A stretch of 35,089 nucleotides of DNA from JACKGS01 sp964448015 (GCA_964448015.1 CAYUUV010000007.1:1-35089), one strand, 5' to 3'. Positions 6,537 to 14,166 are shown, numbered from the stretch's first letter. The notes: generated by a model from the letters alone, not told the origin. A program made the numbers and translations.

Positions 6537-6648
6537 AAAATCACTTCTTTTGTCTGCCAGAATCCCCTGTTTTGCTTTGCCCTTCGATTAACTCAGGGTT
6601 CTGCTCTGCAGAAGACGGTACCATCTGGCTTCCAAAAGAAGTGATTTT
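6537..6648. repeat. 112-bp element with 16-bp perfect terminal inverted repeats
   Basis: AAAATCACTTCTTTTG (6537-6552) is perfectly complementary to 6633-6648. The 80-bp interior holds further short complementary segments (TCTGCCAGA against TCTGGC; CAGGG against CCCTG). There is no reading frame. It looks like a MITE-like or structured RNA element. A CCTCC/GGAGG hairpin follows at once. The remaining stretch to 6896 holds two palindromes (6722-6783) and no gene that I can see. Confidence 0.6.
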
Positions 6649-6721
6649 CCTCCGAAGGAGGGTTCTTTTAGCACTTATTTGCTGATCTTACGGGTCAGGA
6701 CCGATGAGGTCTACTTTCTGA

Positions 6722-6747
6722 TGTCATTCCGGACTCGATCCGGAATC
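6722..6747. repeat. GTCATTCC-type palindromic repeat, copy 3
   Basis: Arms ATTCCGGA (6726-6733) and TCCGGAAT (6739-6746), 5-nt loop, in the reverse orientation relative to the GGATCC copies. Confidence 0.75.
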
Positions 6748-6755
6748 TAATTTTA

Positions 6756-6783
6756 TTGGATCCTGAATCAAGTTCAGGATGAC
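6756..6783. repeat. GGATCC/GGATGAC palindromic repeat, copy 4
   Basis: Arms ATCCTGAA (6760-6767) and TTCAGGAT (6773-6780), loop TCAAG, trailing GAC. Confidence 0.8.
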
Positions 6784-6896
6784 AAACCAGATTTCTTCTC
6801 ACAGCATTCGTGGGTGATAGCCACTCATCCACTGCAACTTCGTTACAATGAAACGCTTTCTATGCTTAATTTTATCTTAAATAACAGATATTGCAA

Positions 6897-7163
6897 CTAC
6901 CGCGGTATGTAGGCGCCGAGTTCTGAGATTGTTGGCCAACTGTTTCGTTCTGGCCATGATTCTATCAAGCTATGATCGTCTCGGAGCACTAAAAGGACTG
7001 GTTGACGGAGAATATCGTGCACCACCGCCAGCGCAATACCTGCTTGGCTTTCGATATCCATAAGCTCTATAGATTTGCCAGTCTCGCGCTCAAATTCACG
7101 CGCATAGGCTTCAGCTGAAGTCGCGAGCTCTGAGATTGGTTTGTAGAGAATAAGCAGTTTCAT
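6897..7163 (-). CDS. Thioredoxin-like fold protein without the CxxC motif
   Basis: An 88-residue protein with a thioredoxin/glutaredoxin-like pattern: strand MKLLILYKP, helix with SAEAYAREFERETG, strand IELMDIES, a helix, then RQPVLLVLRDDHSL where the cis-proline strand would be. There is no cysteine at all, so it cannot act as a thiol reductase. Small cysteine-free proteins of this shape are, as far as I recall, common in Patescibacteria; their role is unknown. ATG at 7163 lies 7 nt after an extended -10 box, so the mRNA should be leaderless. It lies downstream of nrdJ with a terminator and repeats between them, so it is probably a separate unit. Confidence 0.65.
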   Translation of the reverse strand: MKLLILYKPISELATSAEAYAREFERETGKSIELMDIESQAGIALAVVHDILRQPVLLVLRDDHSLIESWPERNSWPTISELGAYIPR

Positions 7164-7170
7164 CGGTTTT

Positions 7171-7179
7171 AGTATATCA
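7171..7179 (-). promoter_or_regulatory. Extended -10 (TGaTATACT) of the thioredoxin-like gene
   Basis: TATACT at 7171-7176 with the upstream TG of an extended -10. Seven nt separate it from the ATG. No -35 seen. Confidence 0.5.
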
Positions 7180-7259
7180 GAATTAGATGGTAGATCTTAG
7201 TGTTTAGATCTTAGTGTTTAGATCTTAGATCAAATATACGTCGCCAGCGACTATAAAAA

Positions 7260-7287
7260 CTGGATCCCAAATCTAGTTTGGGATGAC
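7260..7287. repeat. GGATCC/GGATGAC palindromic repeat, copy 5
   Basis: Arms ATCCCAAA (7264-7271) and TTTGGGAT (7277-7284), loop TCTAG. Confidence 0.8.
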
Positions 7288-7309
7288 GGGACTGAGAGCT
7301 AGCGGATAA

Positions 7310-7335
7310 TAAAAGAGGCCGTATAGCCTCTTTTA
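7310..7335. terminator. Terminator hairpin downstream of nrdJ
   Basis: TAAAAGAGGC (7310-7319) pairs with GCCTCTTTTA (7326-7335), 6-nt loop. The A/T ends give T-rich tails on both strands, so it can work for nrdJ on the minus strand and also in the other direction. Confidence 0.75.
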
Positions 7336-7371
7336 CTCTAAGATCTGAGATCTAAGCTCTAAGAACTTTCT

Positions 7372-10158
7372 TTACGAGCAACCAGACGTTGTACCGCAGC
7401 TCATACAGACGTAGCAGCTGCCTGCACGCTGGGTTTGGTTGCCGCAGCTATAGCATAGCGGTGCGGTTTCTGCGCTGCTTGCTTTCGTTGCGACCGGTTT
7501 TTCGACCACCCGAGCGGGTACTGGAGCCTGCGTAATATCAGTTGCTTGATCTTCGACCTGCGGCTCTGTGTCAAGAAGACTCGCCTGATGTGTCAACGCC
7601 TCTGCTTCGAGGTCTTCAAGGCTTACTAGCCCGAGTTCAAGCTGATCATCAAGACTTAAGTACTGCTTTGCCAGGCGTCGGAAGATGTAATCTACCAAAC
7701 TGGAAGCTGATCTAATCTCAGCGTCGTCCGTCATACCCGATGGGGCAAATGACATATTAATGAATGCCTTTACGTAACTCTTGAGTGGCACCCCATACTG
7801 CAAGCCATGACTGACTGAAATCGCGAAGGCGTCCATGATTCCAGCGAGTGTTGAACCTTGTTTTGCAATTCTGAGGAATAGCTCACCCGGTGTGCCGTCT
7901 TCGTATTCGCCAACCGTCACGAAGCCCTTGCTGTCTGCAACGCGGAATTCAAATGTCTTGGCATTGCGCACCCGCGGCACCTCGCGGCGAATGTGTGGCT
8001 GCATAGCTATAAGCTGTTCGGTCACTTGCTCGGCTGTTTGCGGCTCGTGCGCTGCAAGTACTTCGTCTTTTTTGTCGTCATCCTTCTTTGAAGAAAGCGG
8101 CTGCGCGACCTTAGAACCATCACGATAAATTGCTACTGCCTTGAGGCCAAGTTTCCACGAAAGTCGGTGAAGTTCTTCAATATCTTCCACGGTTGATTCA
8201 ACCGGCATGTTCACGGTTTTACTAATTGCACCGGAGATGAATGGCTGCACGGCACCCATCATCTTCACGTGGCCATTATAGTGGATAGAATTTTCACCAA
8301 CGGCGCAGGCGAAGATATCGTAATGTTCTTTTTGCAAATGTGGCGCGCCAACGACACCGCTGTTTTCATGGATATAGGCCACAATATCTTCAATTGCCGA
8401 AGGAGTATAGCCCATGGTCTTCAGGGCGCGTGGAACAGTCTGGTTCACAATTACCATATTGCCGCCACCCACCAGTTTTTTATACTTTGTTAGACTGAAA
8501 TCTGGCTCAATACCAGTGGTATCACAGTCCATCATAAAGCCGATGGTACCCGTTGGCGCCAGCACTGAAGCTTGTGAGTTGCGAACACCGTATCGTTCGC
8601 CCAGCTCAACCGCTTCATCCCAACACTCTGCAGCTGCTGAAAGTAGATCTTCAGCCACCAATCGGGCATCAATATCACGAACCGCATCACGGTGCTGTGC
8701 CAGTACGCGCATCATCCCCTCACGATCTTTATTGAACCCGGCAAATGGACCAACTTGCTTTGCCAGACGAGCTGAAGTCGCGTACGAATGACCAGTTAAA
8801 ATTGCGGTAATTGCTGCGGCTTGGGCGCGACCTTCTTCAGAATCGTACGGCAAACCTTGGGCCATCAACAGCGCACCAAGGTTGGCATAGCCGATACCGA
8901 GTTCACGGTAAGCTCGTGCATTCTTAGTAATACCCTCTGTTGGATACTCGGAGTAGCCAACCAGAATTTCCTGGGCAGTAAAGATAATCTGAATCGTTTG
9001 CTTATAGGCTTCAACATCGAAGCTGCCATCTTCATTCAGATATTTAAGAAGATTAATTGAAGCTAAGTTACAGGCTGAGTTATCAAGATGCATATATTCT
9101 GAACATGGGTTCGAACCGTTGATGCGGCCGGCATTCGGTGCAGTGTGCCAGTGATTGATGGTGGTATCGAACTGCAAACCAGGATCAGCGCACTCCCACG
9201 CACTTTCAGCAATTTGCCGCCATAAATCGCGGGCTTTGACTGTTTTATATACTTTCCCGTCGCTGACACCCACCAGGTTCCAATCTTCATCATCTTCCAC
9301 CGCCTGCATAAAGTCATCGGTCACACGCACTGAGTTATTGGCATTCTGATATTGCACCGAGAAGATGTCTTTACCGTCGAGGCTCATGTCAAAACCTGCT
9401 TCTTGCAGCACCCGAGCTTTGCGCTCTTCAATCGCCTTACACCAGATGAATTCTTCAACGTCCGGATGATCAACATTCATAATTACCATCTTGGCAGCAC
9501 GACGAGTCTTACCACCGGATTTAATAGCCCCAGCAGAACTGTCAGCACCGCGCATAAACGAAAGTGGGCCAGAAGCCGTACCAGCACTTTTACCCAGCGG
9601 CTCAAAACTTGAACGAATAGAACTCACGTTAAGCCCCGAGCCTGACCCGCCTTTAAAAATCATACCTTCTTCTTTATACCAATTGAGAATTGACGGCATC
9701 GTGTCATCAACAGCCAAAATAAAACACGCGCTGGCTTGTTGCGACCGAGAAGCGGCGCCAATATTAAACCAAACCGGCGAATTAAATGCTGCTCGCTGAG
9801 AAGCTAAAATATACTTTAATTCTTGATTGAAAACTCCCGCTTCAGCTGAGGTTGAAAAGTAGCCTTCTTGCTCACCATGTCGAGTAATCGTATCTGCCAC
9901 GCGATTAACCAGTGTTTTAAGACTACCTTCACGACTTTTTGTTCCCGGGGTGCCAGAAAAATATTTTTGACTCACAATATTAATGGCGTTGAGGCTCCAG
10001 GTGTCTGGAAACTCCACCGCTTTTTGTTCAAACGCAATTTTGCCCGTGACCGGATTGTCGATCTTGGAGTCTCTCTCTACCCAAGAAAACATCTCGTACG
10101 GGTCAACCCCTTCTTTTGTAAAATAGCGTCGAATACCGAGCACCGTAGCTTGTGCCAT
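7372..10158 (-). CDS. nrdJ: Adenosylcobalamin-dependent (class II) ribonucleotide reductase
   Basis: A 928-residue enzyme that reduces ribonucleotides to deoxyribonucleotides using a radical from adenosylcobalamin. Visible are C145 of the redox pair (SQQASACFILAV), the GGSGSGLN loop (171-177), and the finger-loop triad N350, C352, E354 in NPCSEYMH, followed by the second conserved C363. PTGTIGFMMDCDTTGIEPD is typical of NrdJ. The C-terminal 30 residues form a four-plus-cysteine ribbon (LCYSCG...CYVCMSCG) that shuttles electrons. Start: ATG 10158 after an AGAGGGGG Shine-Dalgarno. nrdR lies just upstream on the same strand. No B12 synthesis gene is in view, so a cofactor from outside is likely (inference). 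Confidence 0.97.
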   Translation of the reverse strand: MAQATVLGIRRYFTKEGVDPYEMFSWVERDSKIDNPVTGKIAFEQKAVEFPDTWSLNAINIVSQKYFSGTPGTKSREGSLKTLVNRVADTITRHGEQEGYFSTSAEAGVFNQELKYILASQRAAFNSPVWFNIGAASRSQQASACFILAVDDTMPSILNWYKEEGMIFKGGSGSGLNVSSIRSSFEPLGKSAGTASGPLSFMRGADSSAGAIKSGGKTRRAAKMVIMNVDHPDVEEFIWCKAIEERKARVLQEAGFDMSLDGKDIFSVQYQNANNSVRVTDDFMQAVEDDEDWNLVGVSDGKVYKTVKARDLWRQIAESAWECADPGLQFDTTINHWHTAPNAGRINGSNPCSEYMHLDNSACNLASINLLKYLNEDGSFDVEAYKQTIQIIFTAQEILVGYSEYPTEGITKNARAYRELGIGYANLGALLMAQGLPYDSEEGRAQAAAITAILTGHSYATSARLAKQVGPFAGFNKDREGMMRVLAQHRDAVRDIDARLVAEDLLSAAAECWDEAVELGERYGVRNSQASVLAPTGTIGFMMDCDTTGIEPDFSLTKYKKLVGGGNMVIVNQTVPRALKTMGYTPSAIEDIVAYIHENSGVVGAPHLQKEHYDIFACAVGENSIHYNGHVKMMGAVQPFISGAISKTVNMPVESTVEDIEELHRLSWKLGLKAVAIYRDGSKVAQPLSSKKDDDKKDEVLAAHEPQTAEQVTEQLIAMQPHIRREVPRVRNAKTFEFRVADSKGFVTVGEYEDGTPGELFLRIAKQGSTLAGIMDAFAISVSHGLQYGVPLKSYVKAFINMSFAPSGMTDDAEIRSASSLVDYIFRRLAKQYLSLDDQLELGLVSLEDLEAEALTHQASLLDTEPQVEDQATDITQAPVPARVVEKPVATKASSAETAPLCYSCGNQTQRAGSCYVCMSCGTTSGCS

Positions 10159-10370
10159 AGCTTACCCCCTCTTAGTTACCCTGTTTTTAATTTGTTTTAA
10201 TGAATTGTTTATTTAGAGCGTCAGCGGGCATTACACCCTCCACCTAGTCACTCCCGTATACCTTCGGTAGATTATTAGAAGTTAGAAGTTAGATTTTAGA
10301 TTATAGAATCAAACCACTTCTTTCTACGAAAACACACGGCAATTACTGGATCGGTCTACTCGAGCTTCAA
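10159..10370 (-). promoter_or_regulatory. nrdJ leader region with heptad array and possible small RNA fold
   Basis: No gene here. It contains a six-unit heptad array of TTAGAAG/TTAGATT type (10268-10309) and a decayed GGATC repeat near 10335. Close to nrdJ (about 10216-10252, minus strand) GAGTG can pair with CGCTC around an inner GGG/CCC hairpin. I found no match to the cobalamin riboswitch B12 box. Confidence 0.35.
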
Positions 10371-10838
10371 CTACTCTTCTTGGTCTTTTCGCGCCTTCAG
10401 GGCGCTGAGACCTTCTTCAAAGCTCTTGATACTTGTAAAGTGGCGATAGACGCTTGCAAAGCGTACATACGCTACCTCATCAGCACCGGCAAGCTCTTCC
10501 ATGACCAACTCGCCAATATCCCCAGCCCTCACTTCAGGCTTACCTAAATCGTACAACTTACGTTCGATCCGTGCAACCATATCTTCGCGTTGCGGTCCTG
10601 AAATTGAAGTTTTTTCTGATGCCCGTTCGATGCCACTGAGGATTTTAACTCTGTCAAAAATCTCTCGGGTGTTATCTTTTTTTACAACAACCAAATTTGG
10701 TCGTTCAACTCGTTCGTAGGTTGTAAATCTATGCTGACAATGTTCGCACTCGCGGCGGCGTCTGATGCTTTCGCCACTGGCAACATCACGTGATTCAACA
10801 ACTTTTGAGTCAGAACTTTGGCATTTTGGACACTTCAT
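10371..10838 (-). CDS. nrdR: Ribonucleotide reductase transcriptional repressor NrdR
   Basis: A 155-residue repressor of ribonucleotide reductase genes that senses ATP/dATP. The N-terminal zinc ribbon has CPKC (C3, C6) and CEHC (C31, C34), then the ATP-cone domain starts at VVVKKDNTREIFDRVKIL (about 51-68). Length is standard. ATG at 10838, with GGAG about 12 nt upstream. It lies between ftsZ and nrdJ on the same strand, 212 bp from nrdJ. The repeated TAGCGT motifs at its own promoter could be its binding sites, since NrdR usually binds paired sites set whole helical turns apart; that is inference. Confidence 0.97.
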   Translation of the reverse strand: MKCPKCQSSDSKVVESRDVASGESIRRRRECEHCQHRFTTYERVERPNLVVVKKDNTREIFDRVKILSGIERASEKTSISGPQREDMVARIERKLYDLGKPEVRAGDIGELVMEELAGADEVAYVRFASVYRHFTSIKSFEEGLSALKARKDQEE

Positions 10839-10911
10839 TTCTTAACAGCTCCGGCTTTTCCATTATGTTAGTAGTTAATATTCTAAGTACTCCTGTTAGA
10901 TACTCTACCTA

Positions 10912-10973
10912 TAGCGTACTTCCCCATCAGTATAACGCTAATGGTAGCGTACTTGCAAGAGCAAAATACGCTA
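10912..10973 (-). promoter_or_regulatory. nrdR promoter within TAGCGT repeats
   Basis: Minus-strand TTGCAA (10953-10958), 18-nt spacer, TATACT (10929-10934). Direct repeats TAGCGTACTT start at 10912 and 10945, 33 bp apart; inverted TACGCTA (10967-10973) and AACGCTA (10934-10940) also occur. The arrangement brackets the promoter like paired operators. Confidence 0.5.
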
Positions 10974-10974
10974 T

Positions 10975-12249
10975 TTATTCTTCTTTTTCTTCAGTATCTG
11001 GAGATTTTTTACGCCGAAAGCGCCGTAAGAATGCTGGCACGTCGTGCTCGGGCTCATCTGATTTTTCATCGTCATCGCTGGCCCAAATGTTGGAACTTGG
11101 CACATCGTCTTCTTTATGAAACGGTGTTGCAGACTCGTCTTCCGACTGCTCTTCAAGTGTCGATGCGCTGTCTTCGTCCATATTAATAGTCTCGACTTCA
11201 CCCTCAACCTCACCAAGCGAGGTGGAAAGCCCGCTTTCATCTTCGTCATCTACTTCAGATGCACCCGGCACACCAGTGCGTTTGGTAAAGTAGGCGGCGT
11301 CAAAGCCAGTTGCAATAACGGTAATTTCAACCCGGTCCTGAAGTTCAGGTTTGATCGTTGCGCCAAAAATAATATTTGCATCAGGTGAAACTGCAGCAGT
11401 AATCACCTCGGCCGCCTCATTCACCTCGTGCATCGACAGATCATTACCGCCAGTAATGTTGAAAACAACGCCTCGCGCACCATCAATTGAAACCTCTAGT
11501 AGTGGTGATTCTATCGCCTGTTGCGCCGCGATAACCGCACGATTTTCACCCGTACCGTGGCCAATACCCATCAACGCTGAACCAGCGTGGCTCATTACCG
11601 ACTTCACATCAGCAAAATCAAGGTTGATCAGACCATGCTCGGTAATAAGATCAGAGATGCCCTGTACACCCTGACGCAGCACATCATCCGCAACAGTAAA
11701 TGCTTCAACAAGCGGCGTGTTTCGGTCGATTGTTTGCAAAAGGCGGTCATTAGGGATGGTAATAAGCGTATCAACATACTTTGTCAGATTTTCAATTGCA
11801 AACTCAGCGTTCTTGCGCCGTTTCTCACCTTCAAAAGCAAACGGACGTGTTGCAACCCCAACAGTGAGGATACCCTGCTCTTGCGCCACCTTGGCTACCA
11901 CATGAGCGGCACCGCTTCCCGTACCACCACCGGCACCGAGAGTGATAAATAACATGTCCGCACCGGCCAGCGCTTCTTTAATTTCAGCCTCTGATTCTTC
12001 TGCCGCCTTCTGACCGACTACAGGATCCGCACCAGCACCGAGCCCTCTGGTTGCATCTTTACCAATGTGAATCTTATTTGACGCCTTGGAATGATAGAGA
12101 GCCTGGGCGTCGGTGTTGATTGCAACAAACTGTACACCCTTGAGGCCAGAGTCAACCATTCGATTGACCGCAGAACCACCGGCTCCTCCCACGCCAATTA
12201 CTTTAATTGATGCGAATGCTTGAATATCGGCAGGTTTTACTTCTGGCAC
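10975..12249 (-). CDS. ftsZ: Cell division GTPase FtsZ
   Basis: The 424-residue tubulin homologue that polymerises into the Z ring at midcell. The GTP-binding signature GGGTGSG is at 107-113, the N-terminal VIGVGGAGGSAVNRM at 17-31, and the synergy-loop region NLDFADVKSVM follows. After about residue 320 comes a long acidic linker ending in the conserved tail DVPAFLRRFR, the peptide that binds FtsA. The start is GTG at 12249 with GGGGGAG upstream. ftsA lies upstream on the same strand but is separated by 528 bp of repeats, a terminator hairpin and a separate promoter, so the two are not a tight operon here. Confidence 0.98.
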   Translation of the reverse strand: MPEVKPADIQAFASIKVIGVGGAGGSAVNRMVDSGLKGVQFVAINTDAQALYHSKASNKIHIGKDATRGLGAGADPVVGQKAAEESEAEIKEALAGADMLFITLGAGGGTGSGAAHVVAKVAQEQGILTVGVATRPFAFEGEKRRKNAEFAIENLTKYVDTLITIPNDRLLQTIDRNTPLVEAFTVADDVLRQGVQGISDLITEHGLINLDFADVKSVMSHAGSALMGIGHGTGENRAVIAAQQAIESPLLEVSIDGARGVVFNITGGNDLSMHEVNEAAEVITAAVSPDANIIFGATIKPELQDRVEITVIATGFDAAYFTKRTGVPGASEVDDEDESGLSTSLGEVEGEVETINMDEDSASTLEEQSEDESATPFHKEDDVPSSNIWASDDDEKSDEPEHDVPAFLRRFRRKKSPDTEEKEE

Positions 12250-12278
12250 GTCTTCTCCCCCACTTATTTATAGTACTC

Positions 12279-12308
12279 AGTATATACTGCTTACTGTCAT
12301 AAAATCAA
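12279..12308 (-). promoter_or_regulatory. ftsZ promoter
   Basis: TTGATT (12303-12308), 18-nt spacer, TATACT (12279-12284) on the minus strand, about 30 nt before the GTG start. Confidence 0.55.
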
Positions 12309-12397
12309 TTCTTGCAGAAAATGACCCTCTCACCAGAAGTAACCGCGAACACTTTTAGTGTACGAGCTAGTACATAAATGTGCTCAAAACTGACTTC

Positions 12398-12425
12398 GTC
12401 ATTCCCGTAAAGACGGGAATCCAGT
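12398..12425. repeat. GTCATTCC-type palindromic repeat, copy 6
   Basis: Arms ATTCCCGT (12401-12408) and ACGGGAAT (12413-12420), loop AAAG, ending CCAGT. Confidence 0.75.
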
Positions 12426-12486
12426 AGACACAATAGAGCGTAGCGAATTAATTTAATGAATAACCGACAGATGCCTAAATATAAAG

Positions 12487-12506
12487 CAAGTCTCGCAAGA
12501 GACTTG
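12487..12506 (-). terminator. Hairpin downstream of ftsA
   Basis: CAAGTCTC (12487-12494) pairs with GAGACTTG (12499-12506) around a 4-nt loop. On the minus strand CTTTATATTT follows, a weak T-rich tail consistent with ending the ftsA transcript. Confidence 0.5.
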
Positions 12507-12525
12507 GCAGCCTCACCACCTACTC

Positions 12526-12701
12526 AAAAACCGAGAGAATAAGAAGCTTTTCTTCCCTGCTGATCGAGGATGTCTGAACGAAATGAAGTGAAGCGAGTCC
12601 CGCAGATCACAGAGAAGAAAAGCTTCTGGCGACCATCGTGCTTTTTGAACCTAGGTGGCAGTTTTGTATTACTTTTACTGACAAAAGTGATGAGGAAGTT
12701 G
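12526..12701. repeat. Conserved-ends hairpin element, copy 1
   Basis: Starts with AAAAACCGAG (12526-12535) and ends with CGTGCTTTTT (12637-12646), TTTTGTATTACTTTT (12662-12676), CAAAAGTGATGA (12682-12693) and AAGTTG. Inside is a hairpin with a perfect 14-bp stem (12542-12555 with 12614-12627). The same conserved blocks recur at 22941-23137 around a different hairpin. It occupies the ftsA-ftsZ spacer, where I see no gene. Confidence 0.75.
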
Positions 12702-12726
12702 TATGCGCTACACACATAGGTAATCA

Positions 12727-12754
12727 CTGGATCCTCAATCGAGTTGAGGATGAC
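12727..12754. repeat. GGATCC/GGATGAC palindromic repeat, copy 7
   Basis: Arms ATCCTCAA (12731-12738) and TTGAGGAT (12744-12751), loop TCGAG. Confidence 0.8.
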
Positions 12755-12777
12755 AGGCCTATGTGCTACTCACCAGT

Positions 12778-14022
12778 TTAAAAGCCGAAGCGACTGGTGA
12801 TTTGCTTTAAGAAAGATTTTGCCTGATCTGCGCCGTGTTGCAACCGGCCGCCAATACCTCGCCCGCCGTACACGCCTTCTTCATCTTTATGTACATCAAG
12901 CAGCATTAAACCAACCGCGGCGGAATACTCTGGACGTGCCACCTTCTCTTTCAGGCCGCCAATCCCCTGTGGTAGAGCAACGCGCGCAGAAAGTGCTAAT
13001 TCTTCTTTAGCAATCAAATCAATCCCCGGAAGTTGTGCAGTACCGCCGGTAATTGTAATGCCGCCAGGGATCTTTTTTGAACGATGAATTTTGGCTAACT
13101 CTTTATCAACTGATTCAAACAGCTCCGCTAGACGTGCGGTAATCACCAGCTCGATATCTTTGGTTGGGAAGATGTGTTCTTGGCCGCCAACAACCACCTT
13201 CACGTGCTTCGGGCGAGATTTCCCTGCCTGGGCAAGATATTTATAGTTGCGCTTAACGGCCTCGGCTACTTTCAGATCAGTTCTGAGCCCAATCGCGAGA
13301 TCATTCGTAATGTGTGTTCCGCCAATCGGGATCACGCTGACCTGCTGCACATCACCATCTTCAATCACAATCATATTAGTAGTCGCGGCGCCAATATCAA
13401 GCACGGCAACACCATTTTCTCGCTGCTCTCGAGAGATAGTCGCCTGGGCGGCACCAAGACTTGAAACACTCATACGATTAATATGTGTTTGAGTCGTCTC
13501 TACCACCTTTTCTAAGTTCTTCAGCGCCGGCGCAGAAATAGTGACCACATGCGCATCAACCTCAAGCCGCGTACCGCTCATACCAAGCGGATCTTTAATA
13601 TTGCTCTGCCCGTCAATGTTATAGCCACGTGGAAAAACGCTCAGAATTTCGTGGTGCTGCGGCATCTGTAATACTGTTGCCGCATCTTCAGCTCTGAGTA
13701 AATCTTCTTCAGTGATTTCATTCCCAGAAATTGCCACAATACCTTTTGAATCAACGCCTTTGATATGAGTACCGTTGATGTTAACCGTTGCGCTACTGAT
13801 TTGTGCACCCGCCATCCGCTCGGCGTTAGCAATCGCCTGATCTAGCGCAGTCGCCGTTTCCGCAATATTAACAACGCTCCCTTTTCGAAAACCGCTATTG
13901 GGCGCGTCGCCAACACCAATCAGACTCACCGATTGGTCTTCTGGTTTAACTAAGCCGATCACACACCGAACACTCGTGGTGCCGACATCAATGCCCACAG
14001 CTAGCTGTTGATGTTCATTCAT
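12778..14022 (-). CDS. ftsA: Cell division actin-like protein FtsA
   Basis: A 414-residue actin-fold ATPase that tethers FtsZ to the membrane. The first phosphate loop is GIDVGTTSVRCVIG (10-23). The 1C domain follows (SATVNINGTHIKG), then VLDIGAATTN for the second phosphate loop and GITITGGTAQLPGI for the adenosine motif. The last 15 residues, KSFLKQITSRFGF, form the amphipathic membrane-targeting helix. Length is normal. ATG at 14022, 7 nt after a -10 box, so probably leaderless. The map terminator lies just upstream, so ftsA begins a new transcript. ftsZ is the next gene on the strand. Confidence 0.97.
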   Translation of the reverse strand: MNEHQQLAVGIDVGTTSVRCVIGLVKPEDQSVSLIGVGDAPNSGFRKGSVVNIAETATALDQAIANAERMAGAQISSATVNINGTHIKGVDSKGIVAISGNEITEEDLLRAEDAATVLQMPQHHEILSVFPRGYNIDGQSNIKDPLGMSGTRLEVDAHVVTISAPALKNLEKVVETTQTHINRMSVSSLGAAQATISREQRENGVAVLDIGAATTNMIVIEDGDVQQVSVIPIGGTHITNDLAIGLRTDLKVAEAVKRNYKYLAQAGKSRPKHVKVVVGGQEHIFPTKDIELVITARLAELFESVDKELAKIHRSKKIPGGITITGGTAQLPGIDLIAKEELALSARVALPQGIGGLKEKVARPEYSAAVGLMLLDVHKDEEGVYGGRGIGGRLQHGADQAKSFLKQITSRFGF

Positions 14023-14029
14023 ACCAGCC

Positions 14030-14059
14030 AGTATACCGCTTGTGCCTCATTTTTCGCAA
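14030..14059 (-). promoter_or_regulatory. ftsA promoter
   Basis: TTGCGA (14054-14059), 18-nt spacer, TATACT (14030-14035), minus strand; only 7 nt to the ATG. Confidence 0.55.
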
Positions 14060-14065
14060 CAATTG

Positions 14066-14121
14066 AAAAAGCGCCAGTTGCTGCAAGGAATAAACCCTGC
14101 GCAACTGACGCCTATGGCGCT
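14066..14121 (-). terminator. Rho-independent terminator of map
   Basis: On the minus strand AGCGCC...CAGTTGC pairs with GCAACTGGCGCT (14070-14081), followed by TTTTT (14066-14070). It has a large bulge on one arm (14108-14115) and an 18-nt loop. It sits between map and the ftsA promoter. Confidence 0.7.
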
Positions 14122-14143
14122 ATTGTCTCTATTATTACTATCA

Positions 14144-14166
14144 GCTCGACTGCGCTCGAGATGACA
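14144..14166. repeat. Palindromic repeat ending GATGACAGG, variant
   Basis: Arms CTCGA (14145-14149) and TCGAG (14156-14160) followed by ATGACAGG, like the ends of the GGATGAC family, but without the GGATCC half. Confidence 0.45.

Larger units (their letters stand above)
7191..7365. repeat. Inverted heptad arrays enclosing a palindrome and the nrdJ terminator
   Basis: Left arm 7191-7232: six in-register heptads alternating TAGATCT and TAGTGTT. Right arm 7338-7365: four heptads of CTAAGAT type, complementary to the left. Between them sit palindrome copy 5 (7260-7287) and the terminator hairpin (7310-7335). This fills the spacer between nrdJ and the thioredoxin-like gene. Confidence 0.7.

Noticed and set aside
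10159..10370. Cobalamin riboswitch before nrdJ
   Set aside because: No B12 box or multi-helix core could be found on the minus strand.
12524..12727. Minus-strand frame of 67 codons in the ftsA-ftsZ spacer
   Set aside because: It runs straight through the conserved-ends hairpin element, has no Shine-Dalgarno, and its product follows the repeat sequence.
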